DNA from: Adiantum capillus-veneris
Taxonomy: Eukaryota; Streptophyta; Polypodiopsida; Polypodiales; Pteridaceae
Length of the DNA stretch: 64,000 bases
NCBI GenBank assembly: GCA_014529385.2
Contig: CM043960.1
Span: 79,470,832 to 79,534,831 of the forward strand
Direction: 5' to 3'
Positions 20,401 to 32,400 of the stretch are shown piece by piece. The position numbers were made by a program, and so were the translations under genes. The notes under the pieces are model-generated. The model did not search any database. It was given only the letters and a program-made list of their open reading frames with translations, and had not been told where the DNA came from. Within the stretch, counting starts at the first letter, position 1, and every line of letters begins with the position of its first letter.

Positions 20401-20603
20401 GACGTGTAAAAATTGATCATGAAACCAGGGTTCGAAGAAAAGAGCTTGGTGTTGATTCCAATCCCAACCCTCTTTTCGTGAGGAGTTTCTCAAAGGAGGA
20501 GCAAAGCAAGCCCAGGGAAGTGGAGCCTGTTTGCGCTTTGCATAAGAGACTGATGTTTCGTGTTGTTGAAAGTGATGCTCCAGTCAGGAAGTTTACATCA
20601 TAG
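20401..20603 (+). CDS. Possible terminal exon of a host gene
   Basis: Starts right after an acceptor-like TTGGTTGCAG and reads GRVKIDHETRVRRKELGVDS, then NPNPLFVRSFSKEEQ, ending VRKFTS at a TAG/TGA-free run to the stop at 20601-20603. The basic/acidic composition and lack of stops over 67 codons look like real protein, but I do not recognise the family. No upstream exon was identified; a degraded gene copy or captured fragment is equally possible. It is the only candidate host coding sequence in the window. Confidence 0.35.
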
Positions 20604-20726
20604 ACCTTAGCGGCGAAAGGAAACTCAAAAGTGTATCTCCTCATCATCTCCATATTTGTCTCCTCATCACACACGTGCATGTGCCCACATGCAGGCACTT
20701 ATACATGATATTATGTGTGTGTGTGT

Positions 20727-20780
<54 letters not shown>

Positions 20781-21480
20781 GGCTAATGTTTTCCTAACTG
20801 AAGAAAACAAGGGCACACGCCGGTTTTTATGTCAAAATTTGAAGCATTTGCTGGTATTTACACTGAAACTTGTGAAATTTTTCCGGTTTTCTCTGAAGGC
20901 AAAGCTCGGAATCTAGCTGAGATTTTGCAATTTGAGCCAGCTAATAAGACTTGGTGTTTTACAAATTGGAGAGAGAGAGAGAGAGAGAGAGAGACTGCCC
21001 AAATGATCCAACAGGCTTGATACGAGGGGACTGACAGTCATTGGGATAGATACCGTGAGACCAAAGTGGGTCCAATGAAGATGACTTCCATTGATTGATT
21101 TGTGGGTTTTATGGTTTTTGTCTGTTTTTCTAATTATTTGGTGTGTGGTGAATCATGCTTTCTTCTCACAAGAGTCCATAGCTTGGAGCAAGCAGAGTAG
21201 GCTGTATTCTTTTGTTATGTACAAAGAACCTGTCGAGTCTTCTTTAGGGATTTTGGCAAGTTTAAATGACATCCAAATTGTCAGAACCTTTGGGAAGATG
21301 GAATCACTACAGGCTGTTTGGTGGTTTTGTTCCCACATTGAAGTTGGTCTGTGCATAATGTTCAGTTTTTTGCTTGGTCGTAGACGGTTGAAGCATTGGT
21401 TGCTAGACTTATTTGCAGGGTATGAAGAAAGTATGACTGCATGTTGTGTGTAAACACCCCCCCGCCCCCCCCACATCCAT
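20604..21480. other. Region with TG and AG microsatellites
   Basis: Contains (TG)n at about 20714-20728, (AG)n at 20730-20779 and a second (AG)n at about 20969-20994. An open frame at 21091-21453 is hydrophobic and unrecognised. It may be the 3' flank of the exon-like ORF. A C-rich run lies at 21458-21474. Confidence 0.5.
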
Positions 21481-24400
21481 GTGCAGATACTAAGCTTGAC
21501 AACAAATCTATTTAAATACATGTTACATAAGTATTCATACACTCCCAACATTGCAGCATCTTCTCATCTTATCATTCCCATATCCATGTGTAGGTCTACA
21601 TCCTCAAAACTTCTTTTAAGTTGTCACCACAACATGCGTTCATATCACATTATCTTCGACAACAAAATACATTGCGCCATCATAATTCTATAAATATAAT
21701 TTAGTCCTCAAGTTATTGAACATTAGAAACATCACCAAAGGTATCCAAGTTATTACAATCCTCCAGCTATAGCATAATCCTCAAGCTATTGCTACCATTA
21801 GACACATCTTCCATCTCATGTGCCTTTGAAGCATTTGCCATAACATTCACATCCTCGGCAAGCACAAAAGCCCCAACTTTATCTATGTACTTATTGCATG
21901 CATCCTCTTTGCTAACAAAACAAGATGATTTATAAAGGATTTGAGTACATCTACGAAAGGATTTCATAGGATGGATAGCCCTCTTAACCTCTTCTTGCTG
22001 GTCACAAACATGCTCCACATGCTCATAGCAGCTTCTAGTACCATAAGGTGCACTTACATCCCTACTAGTACTCGAGAATGTGTTAATCACATTTCCATTC
22101 TAGACCTCCAATATATGTTGCTTAGAATCCATCAACCAAGGCTTTGTTTGCTACTACAACTATCATTCCTTAATTGCAAGTTTAACACCCTTGTCAAAAC
22201 CTTGTGGTCTAATCAGCTTTCAACTTGAGAGCATTTGTGGAATTTGTTGCTAATTGGTGGTTTTTAGGCATAAGTAGAGGAGCGTCACTCTGCAAGGATA
22301 CACCACATGGTATAAAGTATTTACACAATACCCAAGGTAATTGTCTACATCTTGGTTTTCTTATTGCACACACTCTTACAACACATGCCAAATGGTCTTT
22401 CCTCACTGCAAGAAAAATCCTTCTTCCATCGCATCATAGCATACATATCAAGATGCAAAAGAAGTCAACTACTATCTAGCTCAGTCTTGCACAAATACTC
22501 AACAAAATTGGAGCATAACATTGAGATTGTGTCTCTTGCAACAAATAATCACCTTCAAAATATTTCACAAATTCTTTGAATGTGAGGAATAAATCTAGCG
22601 ATCAACATCCACCTCTGTGATCCTTGTCTACACATACTCCTCTCCTTCTAAGATTGATACTTTCTCAAAGGGGATGCCATTCAAATTAAATTATAACAAT
22701 TACAATCTACAATTATTAGTATATCAAAGACCAATAGGGTTTTAGTTTCTATTTGCATTTCTCCCTAGGTATGGCACCACCATGAAAGCAAGACGAGAGG
22801 TTGCAAGTGATGGCTATTGGAAATGTATAGCATTTCAACTACAATGACTTCATTTTTGTACATATATAGGTGAAATTGAAATATGTGGAGTTCATTAGAC
22901 AGCCAATCTCCACCTTTGTGATGTCCCCTCAGCTTGAAAGCCTTTTGCATCCATGGTCACTCTAGTTGGAGAAAAACCTTACAAAATTGATGCCCCTATA
23001 GCGGAATAACCTCGTGGAAAAGTATAGTGCAAGGGTCAAAAGCAGAATGATGTTGTCCTAGCCAATGAAAATTCACTGTCTCAAGGGGCTAAAGATACTC
23101 TTAGTTTGCGCTTGAGAAATCCACGACCAACATCCCATTATGATATCAAACCAAAAGCCAAGCTCATGAAACATTGTAAGGCTTTGTTTCTACATTGTAG
23201 GGTGTGCTCAATGTACTCTTATACATGCCCAACATGATAAGATTTCTTTTTTGAAATCCTAGCAACAATGATGAAGTGGGTCAATAGAATCTAGGTGAGA
23301 TGTGTATGTTTTGGATTACTATGCTAGGCATCATCATATAAAAAAGTAATGCATGAAAATATCTACAATTTATGCAAGATTGATTGAATACTTTGATGGA
23401 GATCTTGCACACTATGTCGAAGTTAGAAACGTAGATCCTTGTAAGAAAAGCACTTTGCCACTTAGTTAAAGTGTTTTTGTAGTGTGTAGGCATTAAAATA
23501 AGCAGGTGTTTCTTCTCATCATTAACCATAAAAGCACTATCAACATGGATAAGATTAAAGGTATGAATCTTCTCCTCAATTTAGTAGCCCCTTGAGGCAA
23601 ATATCCTTTGTTTTAGGTCCAATTATTAGATCAAGTAAACACAATTCTCCACATACATATTAAAATGATGCATACTTCTAAACTTTTCACATATAATATA
23701 TAGTGCCAAATTTGATGAGAATGGAAGATTATGTTGCTTCTCAAAATTAGCCAACTTGAGTTTCCTCCATTACTTTTGGCTATTTGAGGTTTTCATAGAG
23801 GATACATGTTTTATATGTAGCTATGATGTCGATATGTGTTGTTAGGATATGCATGAAATCAAATCAAAGCAAGGCAAGTGTCTACAAAGAGTGATAAATA
23901 AGATTTTATTTCTCATTATGCATAGTAGCCCATTCAAAGAAAAGCACATGTTTGCAAAGAAGATATCATTGGAAATCTACAACATGGTATTATCTCCTTG
24001 TAAATTTCCATTGCTTTAGACTCAAAAGTGACATCCACAATAGATGGATTATCCTAGCAAAATGTTGTAGCAAAAATTTTCCACAACCTCATTGTAACTT
24101 TTTGCTTGTATTATGTTGTTAGGAAACTTTTGAATTCTAAAAAATGTACAATATCTTTTCAAAAACTTGTGAAGTTGCATTTGGATGTTGCATGTGGATA
24201 GTGCAACAAGCACAATGTATACATAGTGGTACACTTGTTGGTGGCTGTTGACATGTGTATGCCTTCCCTAGAAATTGGATCATTGATGTAGCTCCATTTA
24301 TCTTGAGTTACTTTAGGGCATGAAAAAAGACTTTTATAATGACAATAAATAAAGTCCAATTTGGCAAGGTAATACTCTCTCCTAAAACGTTTGACATGTG

Positions 24401-24836
24401 TGATTATTGAATAAATGTGGAAACTGGTGTGCAAAGCCATTACAACGGCCACAATTAATCAAAGTTTGGAGACTTGAATCCATTTATAGATAAAATAATA
24501 TCTATCACTTTCTTTTGGAGCTCTTCAAGGTAGTCATGATGTTTTACGCTAAACAAGCTGTTTTAGGGTGAAGGCTACCAAAAATAACATGAACTAGCAC
24601 ACAAAAAATTGGATTTCCTAGACCAAAATAGATTAAAGTGGACACAACTTGAGGTGTCATGATTTTCCATGTATGTGGGTGGTTGCTTAGCTTAAAAATG
24701 AGCACTCTGAGAAATTTGGAAGAAGAGATCAGGTTTCATGGAGGTGTAGCAATATAGTCCAACCCTTTTGTCTTCTTGTGTCCAAGTGTTTGAGGGTTTA
24801 ATTAAGAATTTTTTCATCAAATTTTTGAGGAATTTT
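21481..24836. other. AT-rich region without recognisable genes
   Basis: Long stretch with short open frames only. The minus-strand frame 22090-21767 (with YGTRSCYEHVEHVCDQQEE and FVSKEDACNKYIDKVGAFVL) and several neighbours to about 24450 look like weak, decayed minus-strand coding sequence, but no RT, integrase or transposase motif is visible. Confidence 0.4.
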
Positions 24837-25013
24837 CCATGAGAGATTTAAGGGATACATGAGTTTTGGGTCGTTCTTCTCAATTTATGAGAGTTAGGTT
24901 TTCTTGGCTAAGAAAATTAAGTCGTTCTTTTCCATGAGAGATGTAAGGGATACATGAGTTTTGGGTTGTTCTCTCAATTTATGAGAGTTAGGTTTTCTTG
25001 GCTAAGAAAATTA
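24837..25013. repeat. Tandem duplication, ~95-bp period
   Basis: Two near-identical copies (24837-24919 and 24932-25013) from CCATGAGAGAT to GGCTAAGAAAATTA, separated by 12 bp. Confidence 0.85.
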
Positions 25014-25030
25014 CTTTTTGTTTATGTCTC

Positions 25031-25891
25031 TTAGTTTGCTTTGGTTGGCATGTGTTCATGCTTCCAATCTTAGAGCTCTAAGACGTCTCACATGGTTTTT
25101 TTGGGTTGTCGGATGATTGTGGTCTTAGAAGGGAAGCCTTGAGTTGAGAAAAATGAGATATGATGTTTTGTGTAAGAAGACATGGATTTTCGTGCAAGGA
25201 GACATGATTATTTTTTAATTTTTGTGTAAGGTATGATTTTTTCTAATGGCAAGGAGGCTTAGCGAGATAGAGTATCGCAAGATTTTCTTCCCTTGTCAGC
25301 TTTGTATCATCAAAGTGGGATTAAAGTACCATAAGATTTTCAGGGGTTTTTACTCAAAATGGAAAAAAAGATGGTAGAAGTTATACCAGTTTCATGGTTT
25401 CCAATAAGAAGATTCAAGCCAACTAGTGAAAGATTTTGAAGGTTATTTTGTGATTAAAAATACCATAGGTGGGTGAGTGTGCTTGTGAAGTTGTGCCAAC
25501 AGTAATGGGCACTACCGGCATTGAGGGCGGTTTGTTGCAAAAGAGAGACATGCAAGGTCAATATTATCCTCCAATTTTTTGACTATTTGTGCAAGGCTAA
25601 GCTAGAAAGTGGTTGTGTCTTAGTTTGCTTTGGTTGGCATGTGCTCGTACTTCCAATCTTAGAGCTCTAAGATGTCTCACGTAGTTCTTTTGGGTTGGCG
25701 GGTGCTTGTGGTCTTAGAAGGGAAGGCTTGAGTTGAGACAAAGAAGATATAATATTTTGTGTAGGAAAACATGAATTTTTGTGCAAGCAGATATGATTAT
25801 CTATTTATTTTTAATAAGATAATATTGTTCTAATGGCAAGGAGACTTAGCGATAGAGGTATCACACAATTTTCTTACCTTGTTGACTTTTT
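25031..25891. repeat. Duplicated ~270-bp segment, 589-bp offset
   Basis: 25031-25304 and 25620-25891 share long runs, e.g. TTAGTTTGCTTTGGTTGGCA and CTTCCAATCTTAGAGCTCTA, with moderate divergence. The 315 bp between them are unrelated. Non-coding. Confidence 0.8.
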
Positions 25892-26555
25892 GGCTTTTGG
25901 TATCCGCAAAAGGCATGCATCCGCTTGACATACACAAAAAGTCACGAGTCCCTACCTAGAGCTATTTAAGGCATCATCCTCTACTCTTTGTAACACACCA
26001 TCACACCTCTATCATTTTCCCTATCTTACCCTTACCCTCTTGTATTAGCATCTTCATGTTTATCTACTTCATTTGTTCCATTTTGAGTCTTATCTCACAT
26101 TTCTAAAGTGGTGTCAAAAAGCACTTGATAACTTAGCCTAGCTTATCCATTTTTTTCTTCAATCCCGTGCTACGTATCTATGATAAACTAACTTGAGAGT
26201 CCATAGGAAAAATTTTCTTACTATAAATATTATCTTCTAAGTTTCACTCATATGTCCGTATAATCATTTTTATATGTATAAAAGGCAATAACACATTGTA
26301 TGCCTGTATTATACGTGCTTATCCGTATAAAGTATATTTTGATAGAACTATATTTCCATCAAAAGATACTTTTTATATTAAAAAAAGGGCGTCGACAGTT
26401 TAAACGAACTGTCAGATTCCCTCGCTTTTTCAATCAGTGAGAGTACTTGCAGAGCATTTGCTAGCTTGTTAGAGCCCCCTTCTTCTACTTGAAGTGATCA
26501 TTAAGCTTTTTCTCATTGTTTATTATTTATAATTAACTTTTTTTTTGCTAGCCCT
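25892..26555 (+). other. Promoter-like and primer-site-like sequence, unproven
   Basis: A TATTTAAGG box near 25966 and TGGTGTCAAAAAGC at 26109-26122, distantly like TGGTATCAGAGC, could be the end of a decayed LTR. No matching second LTR was found. Confidence 0.25.
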
Positions 26556-27735
26556 GTTGTTAACGAGCATAGTCTCACACTTTGGGGTTAGTTTATAGGT
26601 TAGTACACTATCTCTGACATTATAGACCAAAGCGTCACACTGCAAGGAGGGTTTAGCTTAGGTTCCTTTTGTTAATTTGTGTAAACCTTTGTATCACACT
26701 ATAGGTGGGTTAGAAAACTACACACTTTGTCCTTGAATGTGCAGCCATTGTGTTGCACTATAGGGAGAGTGTAGGAAGTGTTAGATTCCTTGTCTCTAGT
26801 TATATAGGGATGTCACATTGCAGGGAGGGTTTAGGGTTGAATAATCACTTTGTCTCTAGTTGTGCAAACCATCATGCCAGACTATACCGAGGGCTTAAGG
26901 AATGATACACTTATCTGTAGTGAAGTAATTGATCACTTGTTTAATACAACACATTACAAAATCAATAAAAAATAGGAGAGCTGAACTATCATCACATCTA
27001 CCATGTTTACATATACACACCTACTTAAATGGTTGCATAGCAAGCTGTGCAAACCTTTAAGCATGTGTGTGTGTGTGTGTGTGTGTGTTCAAATATGATA
27101 GATGTGCCAATCATGCATGTTTTCTATTTCTCAATGAATTTGTAATCATTCATTCTAAACAAGTGACTTTACTCCAGAGGTCAAATAAGAAAACGCCTTT
27201 GTCCCTCACTATGTAGACCACCATGTCGCACTGAATGGAGGGCTTGAATATAAAAGAACGCTCTGTCTTTGGCTGTGCAGACCATTGTGTCACACTGAAA
27301 GAGGGGTTAAGGAGTGATACACACTTACTTGCATGCAGTGAAGTAACCGATTACTTGTCCAAAACGATTCATTACGAAATTGGTGAGATAAAAATTGTGC
27401 ACACTAGGAATACACATACAAGCTTTCTCAAAGGGTTGCATAGCCACATGTGCACCAATGCAAGGAGGTTTGTGTGCATTTTCAATTATGACAATTGTGC
27501 ACAATAGACAAATATGCCAAATTGTGTACATCTTCTATTTCTGACTAAGTTTGTAATCGATCGTTTTGGACAAGGTCACATACTCTACTTTAGAGTCCAA
27601 ATAAGTGTATATGTGCGTCTCATCCCTTATTGTGTAGACCACCGTGTCACACTATAGAGAGGACCGCGGTTTTAATATACACCTTGTCCTTGACTATGCA
27701 GACCTTTGCGTCGCACTGTATGGAGGGTTGTCATG
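26556..27735 (+). repeat. Higher-order tandem repeat array
   Basis: About ten degenerate copies of a unit with TGTGCAGACCATTGTGTCAC followed by ACTATAGAGAGGGTTTAG, roughly 60-70 bp apart in the first part (near 26565, 26625, 26690, 26745, 26810, 26870), then paired near 27215/27280 and 27640/27700. A longer unit of about 420 bp carrying AGTGAAGTAA(C/T)(T/C)GAT and CATTACAAAAT / CATTACGAAAT repeats around 26890 and 27310. A (TG)n tract lies at about 27066-27088. Confidence 0.7.
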
Positions 27736-27828
27736 TCTTAGGTTTTTTATTTTAAATTACTTGTATCAATTTAGGTCTTTTTATGTTTATGTTTATGTTT
27801 GATGTCATCAATGTTTTCTATCCACTAA

Positions 27829-28056
27829 TAGTTATTATGAAATTTCATGCATTAATCTTTAGAATTGCTTCTCTAATTTTCTTTCCAGAATGCTAGCCAT
27901 GGTAGAGACAAATTTGTTGCGTGCTCATCGTAAAGTCATTAGTAGTTATTATGAAATTTCATGCATTAATCTTTAGATTTGCTTCTCTAATTTTCTTTCT
28001 AGAATTCTAGCCATGGTAGAGATAAAGTTGTTGCGTGCTCATCGTAAAGTCATTAT
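27829..28056 (+). repeat. 114-bp tandem duplication with exon-like edge
   Basis: Copies at 27829-27942 and 27943-28056. Each has a polypyrimidine run ending TTTTCTTTC(C/T)AG, then GCTAGCCATGGTAGAGA, so an acceptor-like site followed by an ATG (MVETNLLRAHRKV, MVEIKLLRAHRKV) was duplicated. Confidence 0.8.
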
Positions 28057-28206
28057 TTATGCTCTTGTACTCTACCTATATCATGTTACATATATCAAGT
28101 GCTAGCTTCAAATTATTTCAAGTTCATGAAGCAATTTTTTAAAATTTAAAAAATATAAAGACATGCTCATTTTATGTCACTAATATGTGCTTCTTGCTAT
28201 GTATAG

Positions 28207-28365
28207 ATGAAAAATATACCTCAGTACAATGACATACCACTTCAGCACGATGACATGCCTCCTGATGATCAAAATGCAAATGAAGATCCCTATCTCAACC
28301 ATGAACTAGCACAAAAAATCCTTAAAGTATGGATCCTTAAGGAACTTCATGTAAATAAGGTCTAG
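28207..28365 (+). pseudogene. Short decayed ORF, unknown
   Basis: ATG at 28207 gives MKNIPQYNDIPLQHDDMPPD and continues hydrophilic for about 52 codons to a TAG at 28363; coding-like traces continue beyond. Acceptor-like ATGTATAG precedes it. No family recognised. It may belong with the duplicated ATG segment upstream. Confidence 0.3.
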
Positions 28366-29114
28366 CAGATTGTCATGATGGACATCTATAACATACCTCT
28401 CTAGCACTAACATACACAATATGTCAATACTCAAGGAAGCGACCTAAATGGGGCACGAAGACATGTTGAATTGTCAATTACAATGGAGTGAACCTAAATA
28501 GGAAGATGTACAAGAGAAACCACAAACCATCTAAAATCAACAATTAGTCTCATCAAGCATACGATTGGTCCTCATGCCAACTAATCACTTGATGGGTTCT
28601 CAGCTAAACAAGCTCCACATGCTATGAAACTCTATGAGACTATAGGCAAGAACTACAAATTTGAACCTTGAAAACTTGATTCTCAGAGGTATATAAATTG
28701 TGATCCATCGTTTACAAAATCACCAAAACATGAATATGAATAGTTTGACAACACCCCCCTAAGGCCTAGGAATAGCCTCTTATCAAAAGATTAACATTTA
28801 CACTTGAAAATAACACTACAAAAACAGAATTAGGGCTCACACAATGTAGACGCAAATCTTCACCAAAGTAACAACAATGAATACACTCAAATGATAGAGC
28901 AAGAGGAGAGAAACACAATGCACTTAATGAAACTTGATTTTGATTACCAGATTGCAAAATATACTGATTACAAAGTAGCTATGCTCACTCCACTATTTTA
29001 CACGTACAGAAAGTTCTTATTCTCTTTGTAATAAGTGACACTTATTTATTGCTTCTAAAAGATAATCTCAAGGATCAGTTCCCAAGCAAAATATACATTG
29101 TTTGGCCGATGTAA
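28366..29114. other. No gene seen
   Basis: Non-coding stretch up to the copia B target site; short frames only. Confidence 0.4.
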
Positions 29115-29119
29115 GTGAT

Positions 29120-29346
29120 TGTTGGAATTAGGGTTGCAGAGAAACACACACAGCTTGGAGAAGACGAAGGAAGCTCAAGGCACACAATAGAGAGTGTATT
29201 CCTTAGTGTGCAATGGAAAGATAGATAGCCCTAGAGTGATGGGCGTATATACAATGCACGGGGGAAAAAACCTCCTAAAGAGGGAAAAAATGCCCCGGCG
29301 GTCCTAGTGTGTTCACACACATCACTACCACATGTATATGGTAACA
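29120..29346 (-). repeat. 3' LTR of copia B
   Basis: 227 bp, on the coding strand TGTTACCATATAC to CCTAATTCCAACA. A TATA-like GTATATAC box is at about 29245-29252. Confidence 0.95.
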
Positions 29347-29358
29347 AATCCCCCCTGG
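29347..29358 (-). other. Polypurine tract of copia B
   Basis: The minus strand reads CCAGGGGGGATT directly before the LTR start TGTTACC. Confidence 0.85.
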
Positions 29359-29421
29359 AGTGATGCGGTGAACGAGAGCTGGCACATGAGTAAAGGGAAG
29401 TGCCATGCCCTGAGGACAGGA

Positions 29422-32400
29422 TCAGTCCACAAAGGGGAGTAAGCCCAAAGCTTTGCGGAAAGCTTCAAGCTTCTCACGAGACAATGCCTTTGTGAAAAGA
29501 TCTGCAAGGTTGTCCTGTGTTGGCACATAAGCCAAGCTGATCTCTCCTGCTGAGAGCCTCTCCCTGACATAGTGGTAATGCACCTCAATGTGCTTTGTGC
29601 GAGCATGAAAAACTGGGTTCCTCGCAACTGCCAATGCGCTCTGACTGTCAGTGTAGATAGTGTTGGCAGTGTCCTGTCCAACACCCAAGTCAGCCATAAG
29701 GCGTCTGAGCCATACACACTCAACCGTAGCTGTGAAGACTGCCCTGTACTCAGCCTCACAACTCGAAGTGGCCACAGTAGGTTGCTTCTTGCTCAACCAT
29801 GATATACATGAACTGCCAAGCATGAAACAAAAACCACTTGTGGACACTCGCGTGTCAAAACAACCAGCCCAATCTGAGTCCGAAAAAGCATGTAAGTCTG
29901 GCGGCAATGATCCCCCCTTGGGATAAAACAAGCCAAGATGTAAAGTGCCACTAAGGTAGCGGAAAATCCTCTTGACAGCCTGCCAATGCTTAGACCCTGG
30001 GCTATGCATAAATCTGCTGACCTGCGAGACTGCAAACTGAATATCTGGCCTCGTGTTGCATACATAAATGAGGCAGCCAACAGCAGTTTGGTAAAGAGTG
30101 ACATCAGCAGGATCGCCAGCATCATGTAGACTCAACTTCAAACCTGTTTCCATGGGAGTGGCAATAGGTTTGCAATCCTCAAGTCCAAACTTACATAGCA
30201 ATGTCTCTATGTAACTTTTCTGACACAAGGCAATACCACCATCACACTGCTTAAACTGTATACCCAAGTAATGATGCAACAGCCCCAAATCTTTCATCTT
30301 GAAAGTAGCATTCAAATCAGCCTTAAATTCAGCAATATGTCTCTCATTTGGTCCAGTGATCAGCAAATCATCAACATAAAGAACCACAATGAGAAATACA
30401 TCATCCTCACGCTTTACATACAATGTGCTTTCTGTTGGACTGTTACGAAATCCTCGTTTAACCAAATGAGTGTCAGCTTTCTCATACCAAGCACGAGGAG
30501 ATTGCTTCAACCCATACAAAGCCTTCTTACATTTGCACACTTTGTCCTCTTGTCCTTTTATGACAAAACCGCGAGGCTGCGTTACATAAACTTCCTCAAA
30601 TATGTCACCATTCAAGAAAGCAGTAACAATGTCTGATTGATGTACATCCCAACCAAAATGAGCTGCCAATGCACATAGAAAACGCACAGTAGTCATACGA
30701 CAAGTGGGAGCAAAAGTCTCTTCATAATCTATGCCTTTTTGTTGTGCATAACCCTTTGCAACAAGTCGAGCCTTATGGCGATCGATCTCACCATCCGGCT
30801 TGCGTTTCAACTTGTAAACCCACTTGGTACCAATGGCCTTTTTGCCAGGAGGCAAATCACATAAAGTCCATGTGTCATTCTCTATAAGTGCATCATATTC
30901 TGATTTCATGGCAGCAATCCAATTTTCTGAATTCTGTGCTTCATCAAAAGACAGAGGCTCCTCAACATCATGTAAACTAGACACAGCCAAAGCATAACAA
31001 TCTGATGCATAAGATGCATGGCGAGAGCCTGAACGAGTACAACTAGATAAAGGTGCATCCAATTTACTGTCACGCAAAGTGTGCACCAGCCATTTTGGCA
31101 TACCTCTAGCCTGCTCATTTTTAGCCCTTTCCTCATCAAGTACATCATGTACATCTGCATCAGTAATAGGCTGTTCTAAAACATTTTCAGAAACCCCCAT
31201 AGGCTGTACATTTGCCTCATTGGAACTTACATTCGTATTTCCACCACTGAAAAGAGGCAACAAAGTGTCATAAATGTCCTGTGAGCTTACATTACTGTCT
31301 CTAGTACATGACAGCAAGGGTTGAACAGAATCTTCCACAAACACTACATCCCGTGAAACCAAAATACGTTTTGTTTGCGGATGATACAACTTGTAACCTT
31401 TGCTTTCAGCACTATAACCAACAAAAATACATTTGACAGCCTTATCATCCAATTTTCTGCGCTGCACTTGTGGCACCAAAGCATATGCCAAACAGCCAAA
31501 AACACGCATGTGCTCAATAGAAGGTTTTCTATCATACCATGCTTCATATGGAGTAATAGACTGCAAAGCTTTCGTAGGACACCTGTTAAGTACATAAGTG
31601 GCACACATGATGGCCTCAAGCCAAAAAGAATGCGGCAAAGCTTGACTTTTGACCATACATCGTGCCATTTCCGTTAGTGACCTGTTTTTCCTCTCAGCAA
31701 CACCATTTTGCTGAGGTGTATAAGGCACTGTACATTGGTGTTTTATCCCACGACTAGCCAGAAATGCATTAAATTCATGAGACATATACTCCCCCCCTCG
31801 ATCGGAACGGAGGGTGCCCATAGTACATTTTGAGACATTTTCAGCCATAGCCAAAAATTGTTTGAAGCACATAAAAACTTCGGACTTCGCTTTAAGCGGA
31901 AATACCCACGCATGCCTGGAGTAATCATCAATGAAAGTCACGAAGTACAGGTAATTGCCCAAGGACGGAGTTTGCATGGGCCCACAAACGTCACTATGCA
32001 CAAGCTGCAACCTGCATGTGGCCCTAACTGAACCATCCTTTGGAAACTTAGAACGCTGCATTTTACCCAGAATACAGCCTTCACAAACATGTTTGATAGG
32101 TGCTTCAAGAGGCGGCAAAGAAGCAACCATATCAGATTTCTGCAAACGCAGCAAACTGGCAAAATTCAGATGACCAAAACGTGCATGCCAAAGTTTTGCA
32201 TCTGAAATAGCCCTTGAATCTGCAACAGCATTTGCAAAATTTTGTCCACACTTGTCATACAAAGTGAGCTTATACAGCCCACGGCACAAAAGCCCAGATG
32301 CAACAATTTCATCACCAAAACTGAGATCATGAACTGTACATCTGTCATCCACAAATTTGACTACAAGTCCAAGTCTGGCAAGTGCGGATACAGACAATAG

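Noticed and set aside
21091..21453. 120-codon hydrophobic frame as a membrane protein gene
   Set aside because: No motif, no clear start context, T-rich composition that produces hydrophobic residues by chance.
26109..26122. TGGTGTCAAAAAGC as a primer binding site
   Set aside because: Several differences from the initiator-Met site and no LTR pair around it.
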